Part shown: positions 8,452-16,836 of the stretch, one piece after another
Numbering within the stretch: the stretch's first letter is position 1
Layout of the letters: the number at the start of each line of letters is the position of its first letter
Origin: Parafrankia sp041008525
GTDB lineage: Bacteria; Actinomycetota; Actinomycetes; Frankiales; Frankiaceae
Reading direction: 5' to 3'
NCBI RefSeq assembly: GCF_041008525.1
Contig: NZ_JBFLUG010000001.1
Coordinates: 194,505 to 258,504, forward strand
Length of the DNA: 64,000 bases
The notes under the pieces: generated by a model
Seen by the model: only the letters and a program-made list of their open reading frames with translations
Told to the model about the DNA's origin: nothing
The model's database searches: none
Made by a program: the position numbers and the translations under genes

Positions 8452-9345
8452 TCAGTCCCCCTGACCGGTGCCCGAGACGCCGGCTGCCAGCCGGCGCTGG
8501 GCCACGATGAACACGAGCAGGGTCGGCAGGCTGATGATGAGTGATCCCGCGGCGAGCTGGGCGAAGTCGGGCAGGGCGGAGCTCCTGCTGGTCAGCCCGG
8601 CCAGGGCGAGCGGCGGGGTGGCGATGTCCGGCGACCGCGCCACGAGCAGCGGCCACAGGTACTCGTTGAACGAGAGCAGGAAGCTGAACACGCTCACGGT
8701 CGCGATCGCCGGGGCGCACAGCGGGACGACGACCCGGCGCAGGGTGCGCGGCGTCCCGAGACCGTCCATCCGCGCCGCCTCGAGCACCGACGCCGGGATC
8801 GTGGTCATGTACTGGCGCAGCAGGAAGATCATGGCCGCGTGGGTCATGAACGGCAGCACCAGGCCGACGCGGGTGTCGGCGAGTCCGAGTGCCGAGATCG
8901 TCACGTAGTTCGGCACCGCCGTGACCTGCGGCGGGACGAGCAGCGTGGCAAGCACCACCCCGAAGAGCACCGACCGCCCGCGGAACGGCACCCAGGCGAA
9001 CGCGTACGCCGCCGGGATCGCGGTGAGCAGCTGGAGCGCCAGGATCGCGAGACTGACGCCCACGCCAGTCAGCAGCGCCGGCCCGAGATCGGCCGCCCGC
9101 CAGGCACTGTCGAAGGCCCGGAAGCTCACCGAGGACGGGAGCGGGCTGGCCGACATCCCGAGCGCGTTCTGCGGCGGCCCGAGGGCCGTGCGCAGCATCC
9201 AGAGGAACGGCAGAAGTGCCGTGGTGACACCCACGGCGAGAAACGCGAAGCGCGCCGTCCCGGACAGGGCCCGGGCCGGCCGCAGGCCTGCCCGCGCTCC
9301 ACCGGAGGCCGCCGCCGGCGGCGCGCTCGCCGCCTCCCCCGTCAA
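8452..9345 (-). CDS. Carbohydrate ABC transporter permease (MalG-type)
   Basis: 297 residues with about six membrane segments. The EAA loop expected of the CUT1 inner-membrane subunit reads EAARMDGLGTPRTLRRVVVPL near 190-210. The start is a TTG whose TG is shared with the TGA stop of the upstream permease (TTGA overlap), so translation is coupled. It forms the translocation pore with the neighbouring MalF-type permease. Confidence 0.92.
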   Translation of the reverse strand: MTGEAASAPPAAASGGARAGLRPARALSGTARFAFLAVGVTTALLPFLWMLRTALGPPQNALGMSASPLPSSVSFRAFDSAWRAADLGPALLTGVGVSLAILALQLLTAIPAAYAFAWVPFRGRSVLFGVVLATLLVPPQVTAVPNYVTISALGLADTRVGLVLPFMTHAAMIFLLRQYMTTIPASVLEAARMDGLGTPRTLRRVVVPLCAPAIATVSVFSFLLSFNEYLWPLLVARSPDIATPPLALAGLTSRSSALPDFAQLAAGSLIISLPTLLVFIVAQRRLAAGVSGTGQGD

Positions 9346-10304
9346 CGCCGGGCTCCTTCCAGCGCGGGTGCCTCCCCGGCAGGCGCCGTCCCGGCAGGCG
9401 CGCCCGCGTCCTCGCGGGCCACCCGCAGGCGCCGGCCGAGCAGCGCACCGGCGGCGCCGATGAGCACCACGGTGACCAACAGCAACAGAGCGATCATGGA
9501 TGCGTAGCCGATCCGGAAGGAACCGGTGAAGCCGACCTGGTAGATGTAGTAGATGATCGTCGTGCTGGAGTCGAGCGGACCGCCGTCGGTCAGCACCGCG
9601 ACCGTCTCGAAGGTCTGCAGGGTCAGGACCGTGACGAAGACCGCGAGGAAGACGGTCGTCGGGCCCAGCAGCGGCAGCGTGATGTGGCGCAGCCGCGCCA
9701 GCCCGCGGACGCCGTCCACCTCCGCCGCCTCGTAGACGGAGGGCGGGATGGCGGTGAGCCCGGCCAGGTAGACCACGAACACGAAACTCGTCAGCCGCCA
9801 GCCCCCGACCAGCGCGACGACCGGCAGCGCCGTGTCGCTGTCGCCCAGCCAGTTCTGCGGGTCGACACCGACGACGCCGACCAGGGTGTTCGCCAGGCCG
9901 TCCGGACTGGCGTCGAAGATGTACCGGAAGACGACTGCCATTGCCACGATGTTCGCGCTTGCCGGCAGGAACAACGCAAAGCGGACCGCAGGCCGGCCAC
10001 GGGTGACGCTGTTCGCGGCCAGCGCGAGCAGCAGGCCGAGCACAACGGACGGAATGACCGTCAACAGGCAGTAGACGAGCGTGTTGCGGACGGCCCGGCC
10101 GAGATCAGGGTCGGACAGTGCCTCCCGCAGGTTCGCGGTGCCCACCCAGTGAAAGTCGACACCGGTGAGCTTCTTGTCCGTTCCCGCGACAAAGGCGGAC
10201 ACGGCCGCCGGCCCGATGACGAACACGCACAGCCCGACCAGAGCCGGGGTCACCAGGGCGGCTGCGCGCCAGCCGTCACACCCGACCCTCGTACGCTCCG
10301 CCAC
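9342..10304 (-). CDS. Carbohydrate ABC transporter permease (MalF-type)
   Basis: 320 residues, about six membrane segments and an EAA loop (EAAEVDGVRGLARLRHITLPL, about 195-215). It is the first gene of the importer operon, with a GTG start at 10304 and no clear ribosome site. The C-terminus ends in an Ala/Pro-rich tail. No dedicated regulator is adjacent, so control of this importer must lie elsewhere. Confidence 0.92.
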   Translation of the reverse strand: MAERTRVGCDGWRAAALVTPALVGLCVFVIGPAAVSAFVAGTDKKLTGVDFHWVGTANLREALSDPDLGRAVRNTLVYCLLTVIPSVVLGLLLALAANSVTRGRPAVRFALFLPASANIVAMAVVFRYIFDASPDGLANTLVGVVGVDPQNWLGDSDTALPVVALVGGWRLTSFVFVVYLAGLTAIPPSVYEAAEVDGVRGLARLRHITLPLLGPTTVFLAVFVTVLTLQTFETVAVLTDGGPLDSSTTIIYYIYQVGFTGSFRIGYASMIALLLLVTVVLIGAAGALLGRRLRVAREDAGAPAGTAPAGEAPALEGARR

Positions 10305-10723
10305 GGTTACGCATCTTGGCCCCGCAGGGACGCGTGCGCACGCACCGGGTGCGGGAAAAAGGTGACCAGGCGGGTCATTTCCGAACTATTGGCTGGTGAC
10401 CGCCCGGCGAGGTGCTGACGACGTGACGCTTCTCGCGGCTGTGCCCCCGCCTGGCCCGCACCGCCAGGCCACACCCCCGGGCCTGCACCTGCGCTGCCAG
10501 GCCTGCGCTGCCAGGCCCCGTATCGCCAGGCCTGTACCGCCAGGCCGGTGGGCAGTGGGCTGTGCCGCGGAGCGCCGCGCCGACAGAGAGGCCACACCGG
10601 CGCACCGGGCACCCACCAGGGGCCCGCGGACTTCCCACCAGATCCGATACCCGCGGACGGTCCCCTTCCGGGCCGATGCCTGCAACAATGGCAGGCATCT
10701 TGATGTCGATCTTCGGGAACGCG
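10305..10723. other. Repeat-rich intergenic region before the DUF349 gene
   Basis: No gene is supported. Between about 10490 and 10550 the 8-mer GCCAGGCC recurs several times at short intervals (repeat-rich, not array-like). At 10675-10699 is a perfect 9-bp inverted repeat listed separately. Confidence 0.5.
10675..10699 (+). promoter_or_regulatory. Perfect inverted repeat at the 5' end of the DUF349 gene
   Basis: GATGCCTGC (10675-10683), a 7-nt loop, and GCAGGCATC (10691-10699) form a perfect 9-bp palindrome immediately before the candidate start codons (10703 and 10724). It could be an operator, or an mRNA hairpin that controls translation. Confidence 0.45.
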
Positions 10724-12046
10724 ATGAGTGACCGCAGCGACGGCGGACGCGACGACAGCGCACGCCTGGGCACCGGACCTGGCGGGCCTGCCCCCCGCCC
10801 CGACGGGAGCGGGCCTCCCAGCGCGCGCAGCGCCGACCGGGTGAGCGACGACCAGCCCCCCTGGGGCCGGGTCTCCTCCGACGGCACTGTGTATCTGCGT
10901 ACCGCCGACGGCGAGCGGGCCGTCGGCTCCTGGCGCGCGGGCAGCCCGGAGGAGGGCCTCGCCCACTTCCGGCGCCGGTACGACGATCTGGCCGCCGAGG
11001 TCGAGCTGCTGGAACGGCGGCTGACCGTCAGCGGTGTCGACCCGGCCGGCATCGCCGGCAGCGCACGCCGGCTGCGCGAGGGCCTCCCCCAGGCCGCGGT
11101 CGTCGGTGATGTGGAGGCACTCGCCGCCCGTCTCGACGCCGTCATGGCCGCGACGGACACCCGCCGCACCGAGCTGGCAGCCGAGCGCGCCCGCCGGGTG
11201 GCCGTCGCGGTCGCTGCCAAGGAGGAGCTGGTCACCGAGGCGGAGCAGCTCACCCGCAGCTCCGAGTGGAAGGCGACCAGCGAGCGCTTCCGCACGATCG
11301 GCGACGAGTTCCGCGCCATCACCGGGGTCGACAAGCGGACCGACTCGGCGCTGTGGCGCCGGATCGCCGCGGCGCGGGACGAGTTCACCCGCCGGCGCAC
11401 CGCCCACTTCGCCGCCCTCGACACCCAGCGCTCCCGTTCCCGGGAGCGCAAGGAAGCGATCATCGCCGAGGCCGTCAGCCTGTCGGATTCGTCCGACTGG
11501 GGCCCGACGACCGCCCGTTACCGGGCGCTCATGACCGAGTGGAAGTCGGCCGGCCGGGCGGCGAAGGACGTCGACGACGAGCTGTGGGCACGTTTCCGTG
11601 CCGCACAGGACGCCTTCTTCAGCCGGCGCAACGCCGTGAACGCCGAGCGCGACGCGGAGCTGCGGGAGAACCAGGCCCGCAAGGAGGAACTGCTCGCCGA
11701 AGCCACCGCGCTCGACCCGGCGGACGTCGAGCGGTCGCTGCGCCGCTACCGCGAGATCCAGGGCCGGTGGGACGCCATCGGGCACGTGCCCCGTGAGGTC
11801 GTGAACAGCCTGGAGCGTCAGCTCAGCTCGATCGGCGACAAGCTGCGCGAGGCCTCGGACGCCCGCTGGGACCAGCGTGAGATCAACGAGTCGCCGTTCC
11901 TGCGCCGGCTGCGGGAATCGATCGCGAAGCTGGAGACGAAGCTGGAGCGGGCCCGGTCGAACGGGCGGACCCGCGAGATCACCGAGACCGAGGCCGCGCT
12001 GGCGACCCAGCGGGCGTGGCTGGCCCAGGCCGAGAAGCAGGGCTGA
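10724..12046 (+). CDS. DUF349-domain protein
   Basis: About 440 residues, almost entirely charged helices made of repeated DUF349 units, e.g. SSEWKATSERFRTIGDEF, SDWGPTTARYRALMTEWK and LRRYREIQGRWDAIG, each with a Trp-x(n)-Arg-Phe/Tyr-Arg pattern. The family is widespread in actinobacteria and not firmly characterised. The start is uncertain: ATG 10724 (MSDRSDGG) is preferred because upstream residues look non-coding, but ATG 10703 is possible. An inverted repeat overlaps the leader. Confidence 0.82.
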   Translation: MSDRSDGGRDDSARLGTGPGGPAPRPDGSGPPSARSADRVSDDQPPWGRVSSDGTVYLRTADGERAVGSWRAGSPEEGLAHFRRRYDDLAAEVELLERRLTVSGVDPAGIAGSARRLREGLPQAAVVGDVEALAARLDAVMAATDTRRTELAAERARRVAVAVAAKEELVTEAEQLTRSSEWKATSERFRTIGDEFRAITGVDKRTDSALWRRIAAARDEFTRRRTAHFAALDTQRSRSRERKEAIIAEAVSLSDSSDWGPTTARYRALMTEWKSAGRAAKDVDDELWARFRAAQDAFFSRRNAVNAERDAELRENQARKEELLAEATALDPADVERSLRRYREIQGRWDAIGHVPREVVNSLERQLSSIGDKLREASDARWDQREINESPFLRRLRESIAKLETKLERARSNGRTREITETEAALATQRAWLAQAEKQG

Positions 12047-12152
12047 CTGGCACGCCCGGAACGCCCGGTGTGCTAACTGCCCGCTTGCCGAAGCTAGCAT
12101 TGCGTCGTACGTTCGTCTGGTGATGCGGCGTACCTGCGGAGGTCGGTAACGG

Positions 12153-13022
12153 GTGGCAGCTATTCATGTGCGGGATGTCGGCGACTTCATCCGGGAGCAG
12201 CGTCGCGGCGCCCAGATCTCGCTGCGTCAGCTCGCCCGGCAGGCCGGGGTGAGCAACCCGTACCTGAGCCAGATCGAGCGTGGGCTACGCCGGCCGTCAG
12301 CCGAGATCCTCCAGCAGATCGCGAAGGCGCTGCGGATCTCCGCGGAGGTCCTCTACGTGCAGGCCGGCATCCTGGACGAACGTGAGGGCGGCGAGGATCT
12401 CCTCGCCGCCGTCCACGCCGACGACACCCTGACCGAGCGTCAGAAGCAGGTCATCGTCGACATCTACGACGCCTTCCGCCGGGAGAACGCGCTCGCCGGA
12501 GCGGGCTCGACGGCACGCCCGGCCGCGATGCGGCCCGCGGGCACCGACACAAAGACCACGGAGACCGCCGCCGGGCTCGCCGACGAGCATCCCGTCATCG
12601 ACGCGGAACCTGCCGCTGCGACGGAGCCCGCCGCTGTCACGGAGCCTGCCGCCGAGGCGGATGTGGTGCCCGACGTCACCACCGCCCCGGCTGCCGCAGC
12701 CGCCGCCTCCCCCGCCGCGGGTTCCCCGGGCGGGGCGGGGGCGCGGCCGCGGGCCACCGGCACCCGGCGTGCCACCAGGTCCACGCGCTCACCATCGAAG
12801 ACCACGTCCGCCAGCACCAGCGGAACGCCCAACGGCACAGCCGGGGCGACCGCCGGTGGAAGCGGCGCGACCGCCGCGCCCAGGCGTTCCACCGCCCGCA
12901 CCTCGGGGGACGGGCGCCGGGCGCCGCGTAGCAGCGGTACGAAGGCCGCCACGGAGCCCGGCGGCACGGCAGAGCCGGCCGCCCCGGCGCAGCCACCGTC
13001 CGCTGACGACGGCACCACCTGA
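12153..13022 (+). CDS. XRE-family DNA-binding protein (Rv0474-like)
   Basis: 289 residues. Residues about 7-65 are a clear helix-turn-helix: ISLRQLARQAGVSNPYLSQI followed by ERGLRRPSAEILQQIAKAL. A short helical region (to about 105) follows, then a long low-complexity Ala/Pro/Thr tail with basic Arg/Ser/Thr runs, probably disordered and perhaps DNA- or membrane-contacting. The GTG start at 12153 has GGAGG at 12138-12142. The gene precedes an HbhA-like gene, as Rv0474 precedes hbhA in Mycobacterium tuberculosis. The tail is longer than in mycobacteria. Confidence 0.88.
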   Translation: MAAIHVRDVGDFIREQRRGAQISLRQLARQAGVSNPYLSQIERGLRRPSAEILQQIAKALRISAEVLYVQAGILDEREGGEDLLAAVHADDTLTERQKQVIVDIYDAFRRENALAGAGSTARPAAMRPAGTDTKTTETAAGLADEHPVIDAEPAAATEPAAVTEPAAEADVVPDVTTAPAAAAAASPAAGSPGGAGARPRATGTRRATRSTRSPSKTTSASTSGTPNGTAGATAGGSGATAAPRRSTARTSGDGRRAPRSSGTKAATEPGGTAEPAAPAQPPSADDGTT

Positions 13023-13063
13023 CCCAACACCGCCACAACCACCGGAGATCACTAGGAGATCAC

Positions 13064-13531
13064 ATGGCCACCGCCCGAACCAGCGCGAAGGCGAAGAGCG
13101 AAGCCGCGTCCACGTCCGACGTCCGTAAGCCGCTGTACGCCTCCGTGGGCGCCGCCGACCTGGCGGTCGAGAAGCTCCTGACGATCCCCGCGGCCTACGG
13201 GACGGAGGTCCGCCGCATCTCGGACCGGGTCAGCCAGATCCCGGCGCAGGCGGCGCGGGTCCCCGTCCAGGTCAGCTCGGCAGTTCTCGCACTGCCGGTC
13301 ACAGTGGGCTCGCAGATCTCGGGTCTGCAGGGCCGCGCGACCGACCTGTACAACTCCTTCGCGAGCCGCGGGGAGAAGCGGGTGGCGGGCATCCGGCGCA
13401 GCCCGGCGACGGAGGAGGCCGTGAAGCAGACGCGCACCGCGACCAGCCAGACGCGGGCCGCGCGCACCTCGACCCGCAAGGCGGCCAGCGCCGCCGCCCG
13501 CGCCGTCAGCGACGCGGCGACACCCCGCTGA
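13064..13531 (+). CDS. HbhA-like helical protein with Lys/Arg/Ala-rich tail
   Basis: 155 residues. The N-terminus (VRKPLYASVGAADLAVEKLL) resembles the start of mycobacterial heparin-binding haemagglutinin, followed by a helical stretch and an Ala/Lys/Arg/Thr-rich basic tail. In mycobacteria HbhA binds sulfated glycans and associates with membranes. Here a cell-envelope or nucleoid-binding role is only inference. AGGAG lies 7 bp before the ATG. The upstream XRE gene is 41 bp away, so they are probably an operon. A 16-bp perfect hairpin follows. Confidence 0.72.
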   Translation: MATARTSAKAKSEAASTSDVRKPLYASVGAADLAVEKLLTIPAAYGTEVRRISDRVSQIPAQAARVPVQVSSAVLALPVTVGSQISGLQGRATDLYNSFASRGEKRVAGIRRSPATEEAVKQTRTATSQTRAARTSTRKAASAAARAVSDAATPR

Positions 13532-13564
13532 CGACAGCACCACAACGGGACAACGCACCAACTC

Positions 13565-13612
13565 CGCGCGTCGCGGGCCGGGCCCCTGGCAGGAATCGGC
13601 CCGCGACGCGCG
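13565..13612 (+). terminator. Hairpin terminator after the HbhA-like gene
   Basis: CGCGCGTCGCGGGCCG (13565-13580) pairs perfectly with CGGCCCGCGACGCGCG (13597-13612), a 16-bp stem with a 16-nt loop, 34 bp after the stop codon. Confidence 0.8.
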
Positions 13613-13627
13613 TGTTGTTATCAGGGC

Positions 13628-14581
13628 ATGCGTTATCGCCCCCTGGGATCTTCGGGTCTGATGGTCTCCGTCGTCGGGCTCGGCTGCAACAACTTCGGCT
13701 CGCGGGTGGACCTGGCCGGTACCCGCTCCGTCGTCGACGCCGCCCTGGACGCCGGCGTCAACTTCTTCGACACCGCCGACACCTACGGGAACAAGGGCGG
13801 CTCGGAGACCCTGCTGGGGCACGTACTGCGCGGCCGCCGTGACGAGGTCGTCCTCGCCACCAAGGTGGGTAACGACATGGGCGGCATGTACGGCCAGGAC
13901 TTCAACGCGCGGGCGTCACGCCGCTACATCCGCAAGGCCGTCGAGGGGTCGCTCAGCCGCCTGCAGACCGACTACCTCGACCTCTACCAGCTGCACAACC
14001 TCGACGCGTTCACCCCGATCGAGGAGACGCTGGAGGCGCTCGGCGAGCTTGTCCAGGAGGGCAAGGTCCGCTACGTCGGCTCGTGCAACCTCGACGCCTG
14101 GCAGGTGTCGGACGCCGAGTGGACCGCACGCGCGTCCGGGACGACCCGCTTCATCTCGGCCCAGAACCACTACAACCTGCTCACTCGGGACGTCGAGGCC
14201 GAGCTCGTCCCCGCCACGCTCAAGTACGGCATCGGGGTGATCCCGTACTTCCCGCTGGCCAACGGCGTCCTGAGCGGCAAGTACCAGCGCGACGAGGTCC
14301 CCCCGCCCGGCACCCGGCTCGCCGGACGGCAGGACGAACTCACCGACGAGCTGTTCGACCGGATCGAGACGCTCGAGACCTTCGCCCGCGAGCGGGACCG
14401 TTCACTGCTCGACGTCGCGATCGGCGGGCTCGCCGCCCAGCCCGGGGTCGCCTCGGTCATCGCCGGTGCGACGAGCGCGGCGCAGGTGCGGGCGAACGCG
14501 GCCGCCGGTCAGTGGCAGCCGCGCCCGGACGACCTCAGCGTCCTCGACAAGATCGCGCCCACCCGCCGCCCGCTCGCCTGA
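13628..14581 (+). CDS. Aldo/keto reductase
   Basis: 317 residues, NADPH-dependent (alpha/beta)8 reductase. Catalytic residues are visible: Asp and Tyr in FFDTADTYGNKGGSE (about 42-56), Lys in VVLATKVG (about 77-84), and the cofactor pocket ISAQNHYNLL (about 177-186). The family reduces aldehydes and ketones; the substrate is unknown. The 3' end overlaps an antisense reading frame of the downstream DUF1269 gene by 180 bp. Confidence 0.92.
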   Translation: MRYRPLGSSGLMVSVVGLGCNNFGSRVDLAGTRSVVDAALDAGVNFFDTADTYGNKGGSETLLGHVLRGRRDEVVLATKVGNDMGGMYGQDFNARASRRYIRKAVEGSLSRLQTDYLDLYQLHNLDAFTPIEETLEALGELVQEGKVRYVGSCNLDAWQVSDAEWTARASGTTRFISAQNHYNLLTRDVEAELVPATLKYGIGVIPYFPLANGVLSGKYQRDEVPPPGTRLAGRQDELTDELFDRIETLETFARERDRSLLDVAIGGLAAQPGVASVIAGATSAAQVRANAAAGQWQPRPDDLSVLDKIAPTRRPLA

Positions 14582-15169
14582 CGCCCGCGGCGGCCTGGCT
14601 CCCGGGGTCCCGGTCCCGCTCCCGAGCTCGGTTGGGTGCTCGGTTCGGTGCTCGCCCCCGAGCTCGGTCCGGAGCTCCTGGCCGCGCAGCGCGCGGATCA
14701 GCGCCTCCTCGCGGTCCCGGGGCATCGAGGTTCTGATCACCATCGGCTGGTAGTCCCGCAGGGCTTCGACGACACCCGGCTGTGAGCGGCGGACCAGGAC
14801 GAAGACGGCGGCCCGGCCGGGCTGCAGACATCCGGCGACGCGCCGCACCATGGCGGTGTCCATCGTCTCGCCCGTGACCAGGCGGCCGGTGACGGCGCCG
14901 CCCGCCGCGCCGACCAGCAGGCCCGCCACCGGCGCCAGGAAGGCGGCGCCGACCGCGGCGCCGCAGACCGCCCCGCTGACGGCCGCGGATCTCAACCGGC
15001 TGGCCGGATGCCGAACCCGGACCCGGCCCGCCTCGTCGCGCCAGGCGACGGCCTCGTCCGCGAGCTCGACCATGCCCGCCCGCGACAGCCTGCGGCACAG
15101 CTGCCGGACCCGCTCCGCCTGCTTCCTGCTGCTGAACCCGAGCACGACAAGTTCTGTCACGTCCCCCAT
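14402..15169 (-). CDS. DUF1269-type membrane protein with C-terminal extension
   Basis: About 255 residues. The N-terminal half is a DUF1269-like unit (VTELVVLGFSSRKQAERV then two Gly/Ala-rich membrane hairpins near 60-105 and VFVLVRRSQPGVVEAL near 125). This core ends near residue 165. What follows is a Thr/Glu/His-rich repeat stretch (about 14595-14670) and a tail antisense to the last 180 bp of the aldo/keto reductase. The start ATG at 15169 is preferred. The tail could be real read-through, or the result of a lost stop codon. Confidence 0.7.
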   Translation of the reverse strand: MGDVTELVVLGFSSRKQAERVRQLCRRLSRAGMVELADEAVAWRDEAGRVRVRHPASRLRSAAVSGAVCGAAVGAAFLAPVAGLLVGAAGGAVTGRLVTGETMDTAMVRRVAGCLQPGRAAVFVLVRRSQPGVVEALRDYQPMVIRTSMPRDREEALIRALRGQELRTELGGEHRTEHPTELGSGTGTPGARPPRASGERAAGGRDLVEDAEVVRARLPLTGGRVRPHLRRARRTGDDRGDPGLGGEPADRDVEQ

Positions 15170-15285
15170 CGCATCGCAGACAACTGACCGCTGGCAAACC
15201 GACAGGCCACCCGACAGGCCAGGCCACCCGACAGGCCAGGCCGAGCAGCCAGGCCGAACGGCCACGCGCCCTGCGGGCCCCTCGG

Positions 15286-15298
15286 TACAGTGGCCGCA
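15286..15298 (+). promoter_or_regulatory. Leaderless promoter of the macrodomain gene
   Basis: TACAGT (15286-15291) lies exactly six bases before the ATG at 15298, and no Shine-Dalgarno sequence is present. Confidence 0.5.
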
Positions 15299-15819
15299 TG
15301 ATCACCGTGCGGCTCGTCCAGGGTGACATCACCGACCAGGCGGTGGACGCCGTCGTCAACGCCGCGAACTCGTCGCTGCTCGGCGGGGGCGGGGTCGACG
15401 GCGCGATCCACGCCGCCGGTGGTCCGGAGATCCTCGCGGCCTGCCGCGAACTGCGCGCCACCACGCTCCCCGGTGGCCTGCCAACCGGCGAGGCGGTCGC
15501 GACCACCGCCGGGCGCCTGCGGGCCCGCCACGTGATCCACGTCGTCGGCCCGGTGTACACCCCCGGTGAGGACCGGTCCGGGCTGCTGCGCTCGTGCTAC
15601 ACGCGGGCACTCGCGGTGGCGGACGAGCTGGGCGCCCGAAGCCTCGCCCTGCCCGCGGTCAGCGCCGGCGTCTACGGCTGGCCGGCCCGCGACGCCGCCG
15701 ACCTCGCGCTCGACGCCGTCCTGACCACCACCGCCGCCGTCACGGAGGCCAGGTTCGTCCTGTTCGACCGGCGCATGCTGGACGTCTTCACCGAGGCCCT
15801 GGCGGCCAGGCGACAGTGA
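15298..15819 (+). CDS. Macrodomain protein (O-acetyl-ADP-ribose deacetylase-like)
   Basis: 173 residues, a single macrodomain. Ligand-binding motifs are intact: GDITDQAVDAVVNAANSSLL (9-28), GGGGVDGAIHAAGG (29-42) and the second loop PAVSAGVYGWPA (about 117-128). The MacroD family hydrolyses O-acetyl-ADP-ribose and removes ADP-ribose from acidic residues. Asn and Gly residues typical of active members are present. It converges with the methyltransferase gene, overlapping its 3' end by 32 bp. Confidence 0.92.
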   Translation: MITVRLVQGDITDQAVDAVVNAANSSLLGGGGVDGAIHAAGGPEILAACRELRATTLPGGLPTGEAVATTAGRLRARHVIHVVGPVYTPGEDRSGLLRSCYTRALAVADELGARSLALPAVSAGVYGWPARDAADLALDAVLTTTAAVTEARFVLFDRRMLDVFTEALAARRQ

Positions 15820-16606
15820 CCTCCCCCAGCCGCCAGCGGCGCGGGCCGTCGAGGACGGGCCAGCCCTCCCGCCGCAGCAGCGCGGCGGCGGCGATCCAGC
15901 GCTGGCGCGGTCCGAACGTCCCCCGCGGTGCCACCCGCTCCCAGGCCAGGTCGAACGCGGCGAGCAGCGTGTGGACGTCCTCACCGGGCACGTTGCGGGC
16001 GATCAGCGCCTTGGGCAGCCGCGGCGCCAGGTCGGAGGGGCGGAGCAGGCTCGGCAGGTGCGCCGAGAACGTCAGGGTCGCCGGGGCCCCGCCCGCCCCG
16101 AGGGTGAACCAGCAGGCCCGGCGGCCGATCTCGTCGCAGGTGCCCTCGACCAGCATCCCGCCGGTCGACAGCCGTCCCGCCATGGCCGCCCAGGCCGACC
16201 CGACGGCCCGCTCGTCGTACTGACGCAGCACGTTCATCGCCCGGATCACGACCGGGCGGTGCCCGGCCAGCTCGAACCCGCCGAGGGCGAACAGCAGCCC
16301 GGGCGGGCGCGCGGCGGCCTGCGCGGCAGCGACCCGTTCGGGGGCGAGCTCGAGGCCGACGACCCGCACGTCGGGCCGCACCGGGCGCAGCCGTTCGTAC
16401 ATCTCCACCGTGGTGACCGGTGATGCCCCGAAGCCGACGTCCACGACCAGCGGGTCGGCGGCGCGGCGCAGCGGCGACCAGGCGGCGGCGGCCAGCCACC
16501 GGTCGACCCGCCGCAGCCGGTTGGGTGCCGTGGTGCCCCTGGTGGGCACCCCCTGGGCCCGCGCCCGGCCGGCGGCAAGGCGGGGTTGGCGCCGCGCCAC
16601 TGTCAC
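15788..16606 (-). CDS. SAM-dependent methyltransferase-like protein
   Basis: About 272 residues. Class I Rossmann signatures: VVDVGFGASPVTTVEMYERL near 50-70 (motif I) and VVGLELAPERVAAA near 85 (acidic residue for SAM ribose). The C-terminal half carries QRWIAAAALLRREGWPVLDG, a conserved actinobacterial ending. The substrate is unknown. Start candidates are GTG 16606 and GTG 16600, both behind GAGGAGG. It is divergent from mshA, a neighbourhood also seen in other actinobacteria. Confidence 0.75.
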   Translation of the reverse strand: MTVARRQPRLAAGRARAQGVPTRGTTAPNRLRRVDRWLAAAAWSPLRRAADPLVVDVGFGASPVTTVEMYERLRPVRPDVRVVGLELAPERVAAAQAAARPPGLLFALGGFELAGHRPVVIRAMNVLRQYDERAVGSAWAAMAGRLSTGGMLVEGTCDEIGRRACWFTLGAGGAPATLTFSAHLPSLLRPSDLAPRLPKALIARNVPGEDVHTLLAAFDLAWERVAPRGTFGPRQRWIAAAALLRREGWPVLDGPRRWRLGEVTVAWPPGPR

Positions 16607-16836
16607 TCCGCTCACACCCTCCTCAAAACACCGGCCGCGAACCCCCTGGTCACGCAGGGTCGGTCGGAATGGCACCCACTCGGCGCGGGCACAAACAGCT
16701 GGTACCGAGTGTGCCGGGCGGGCATAGGACGGACACCGCCCGGCGTTGTCGACGTTGGCGATGACTGTCACGTCCGGTTCATATTGGTCTCGTCGCGTTT
16801 GGTCTCGCCGCGTCGGTCCCGTTCTGGAGGTGGTTG

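Noticed and set aside
10440..10560. Recurring GCCAGGCC words that could suggest a repeat array
   Set aside because: Spacing and unit length are irregular and there are no unique spacers, so it is not CRISPR-like. Treated as low-complexity GC repeats.
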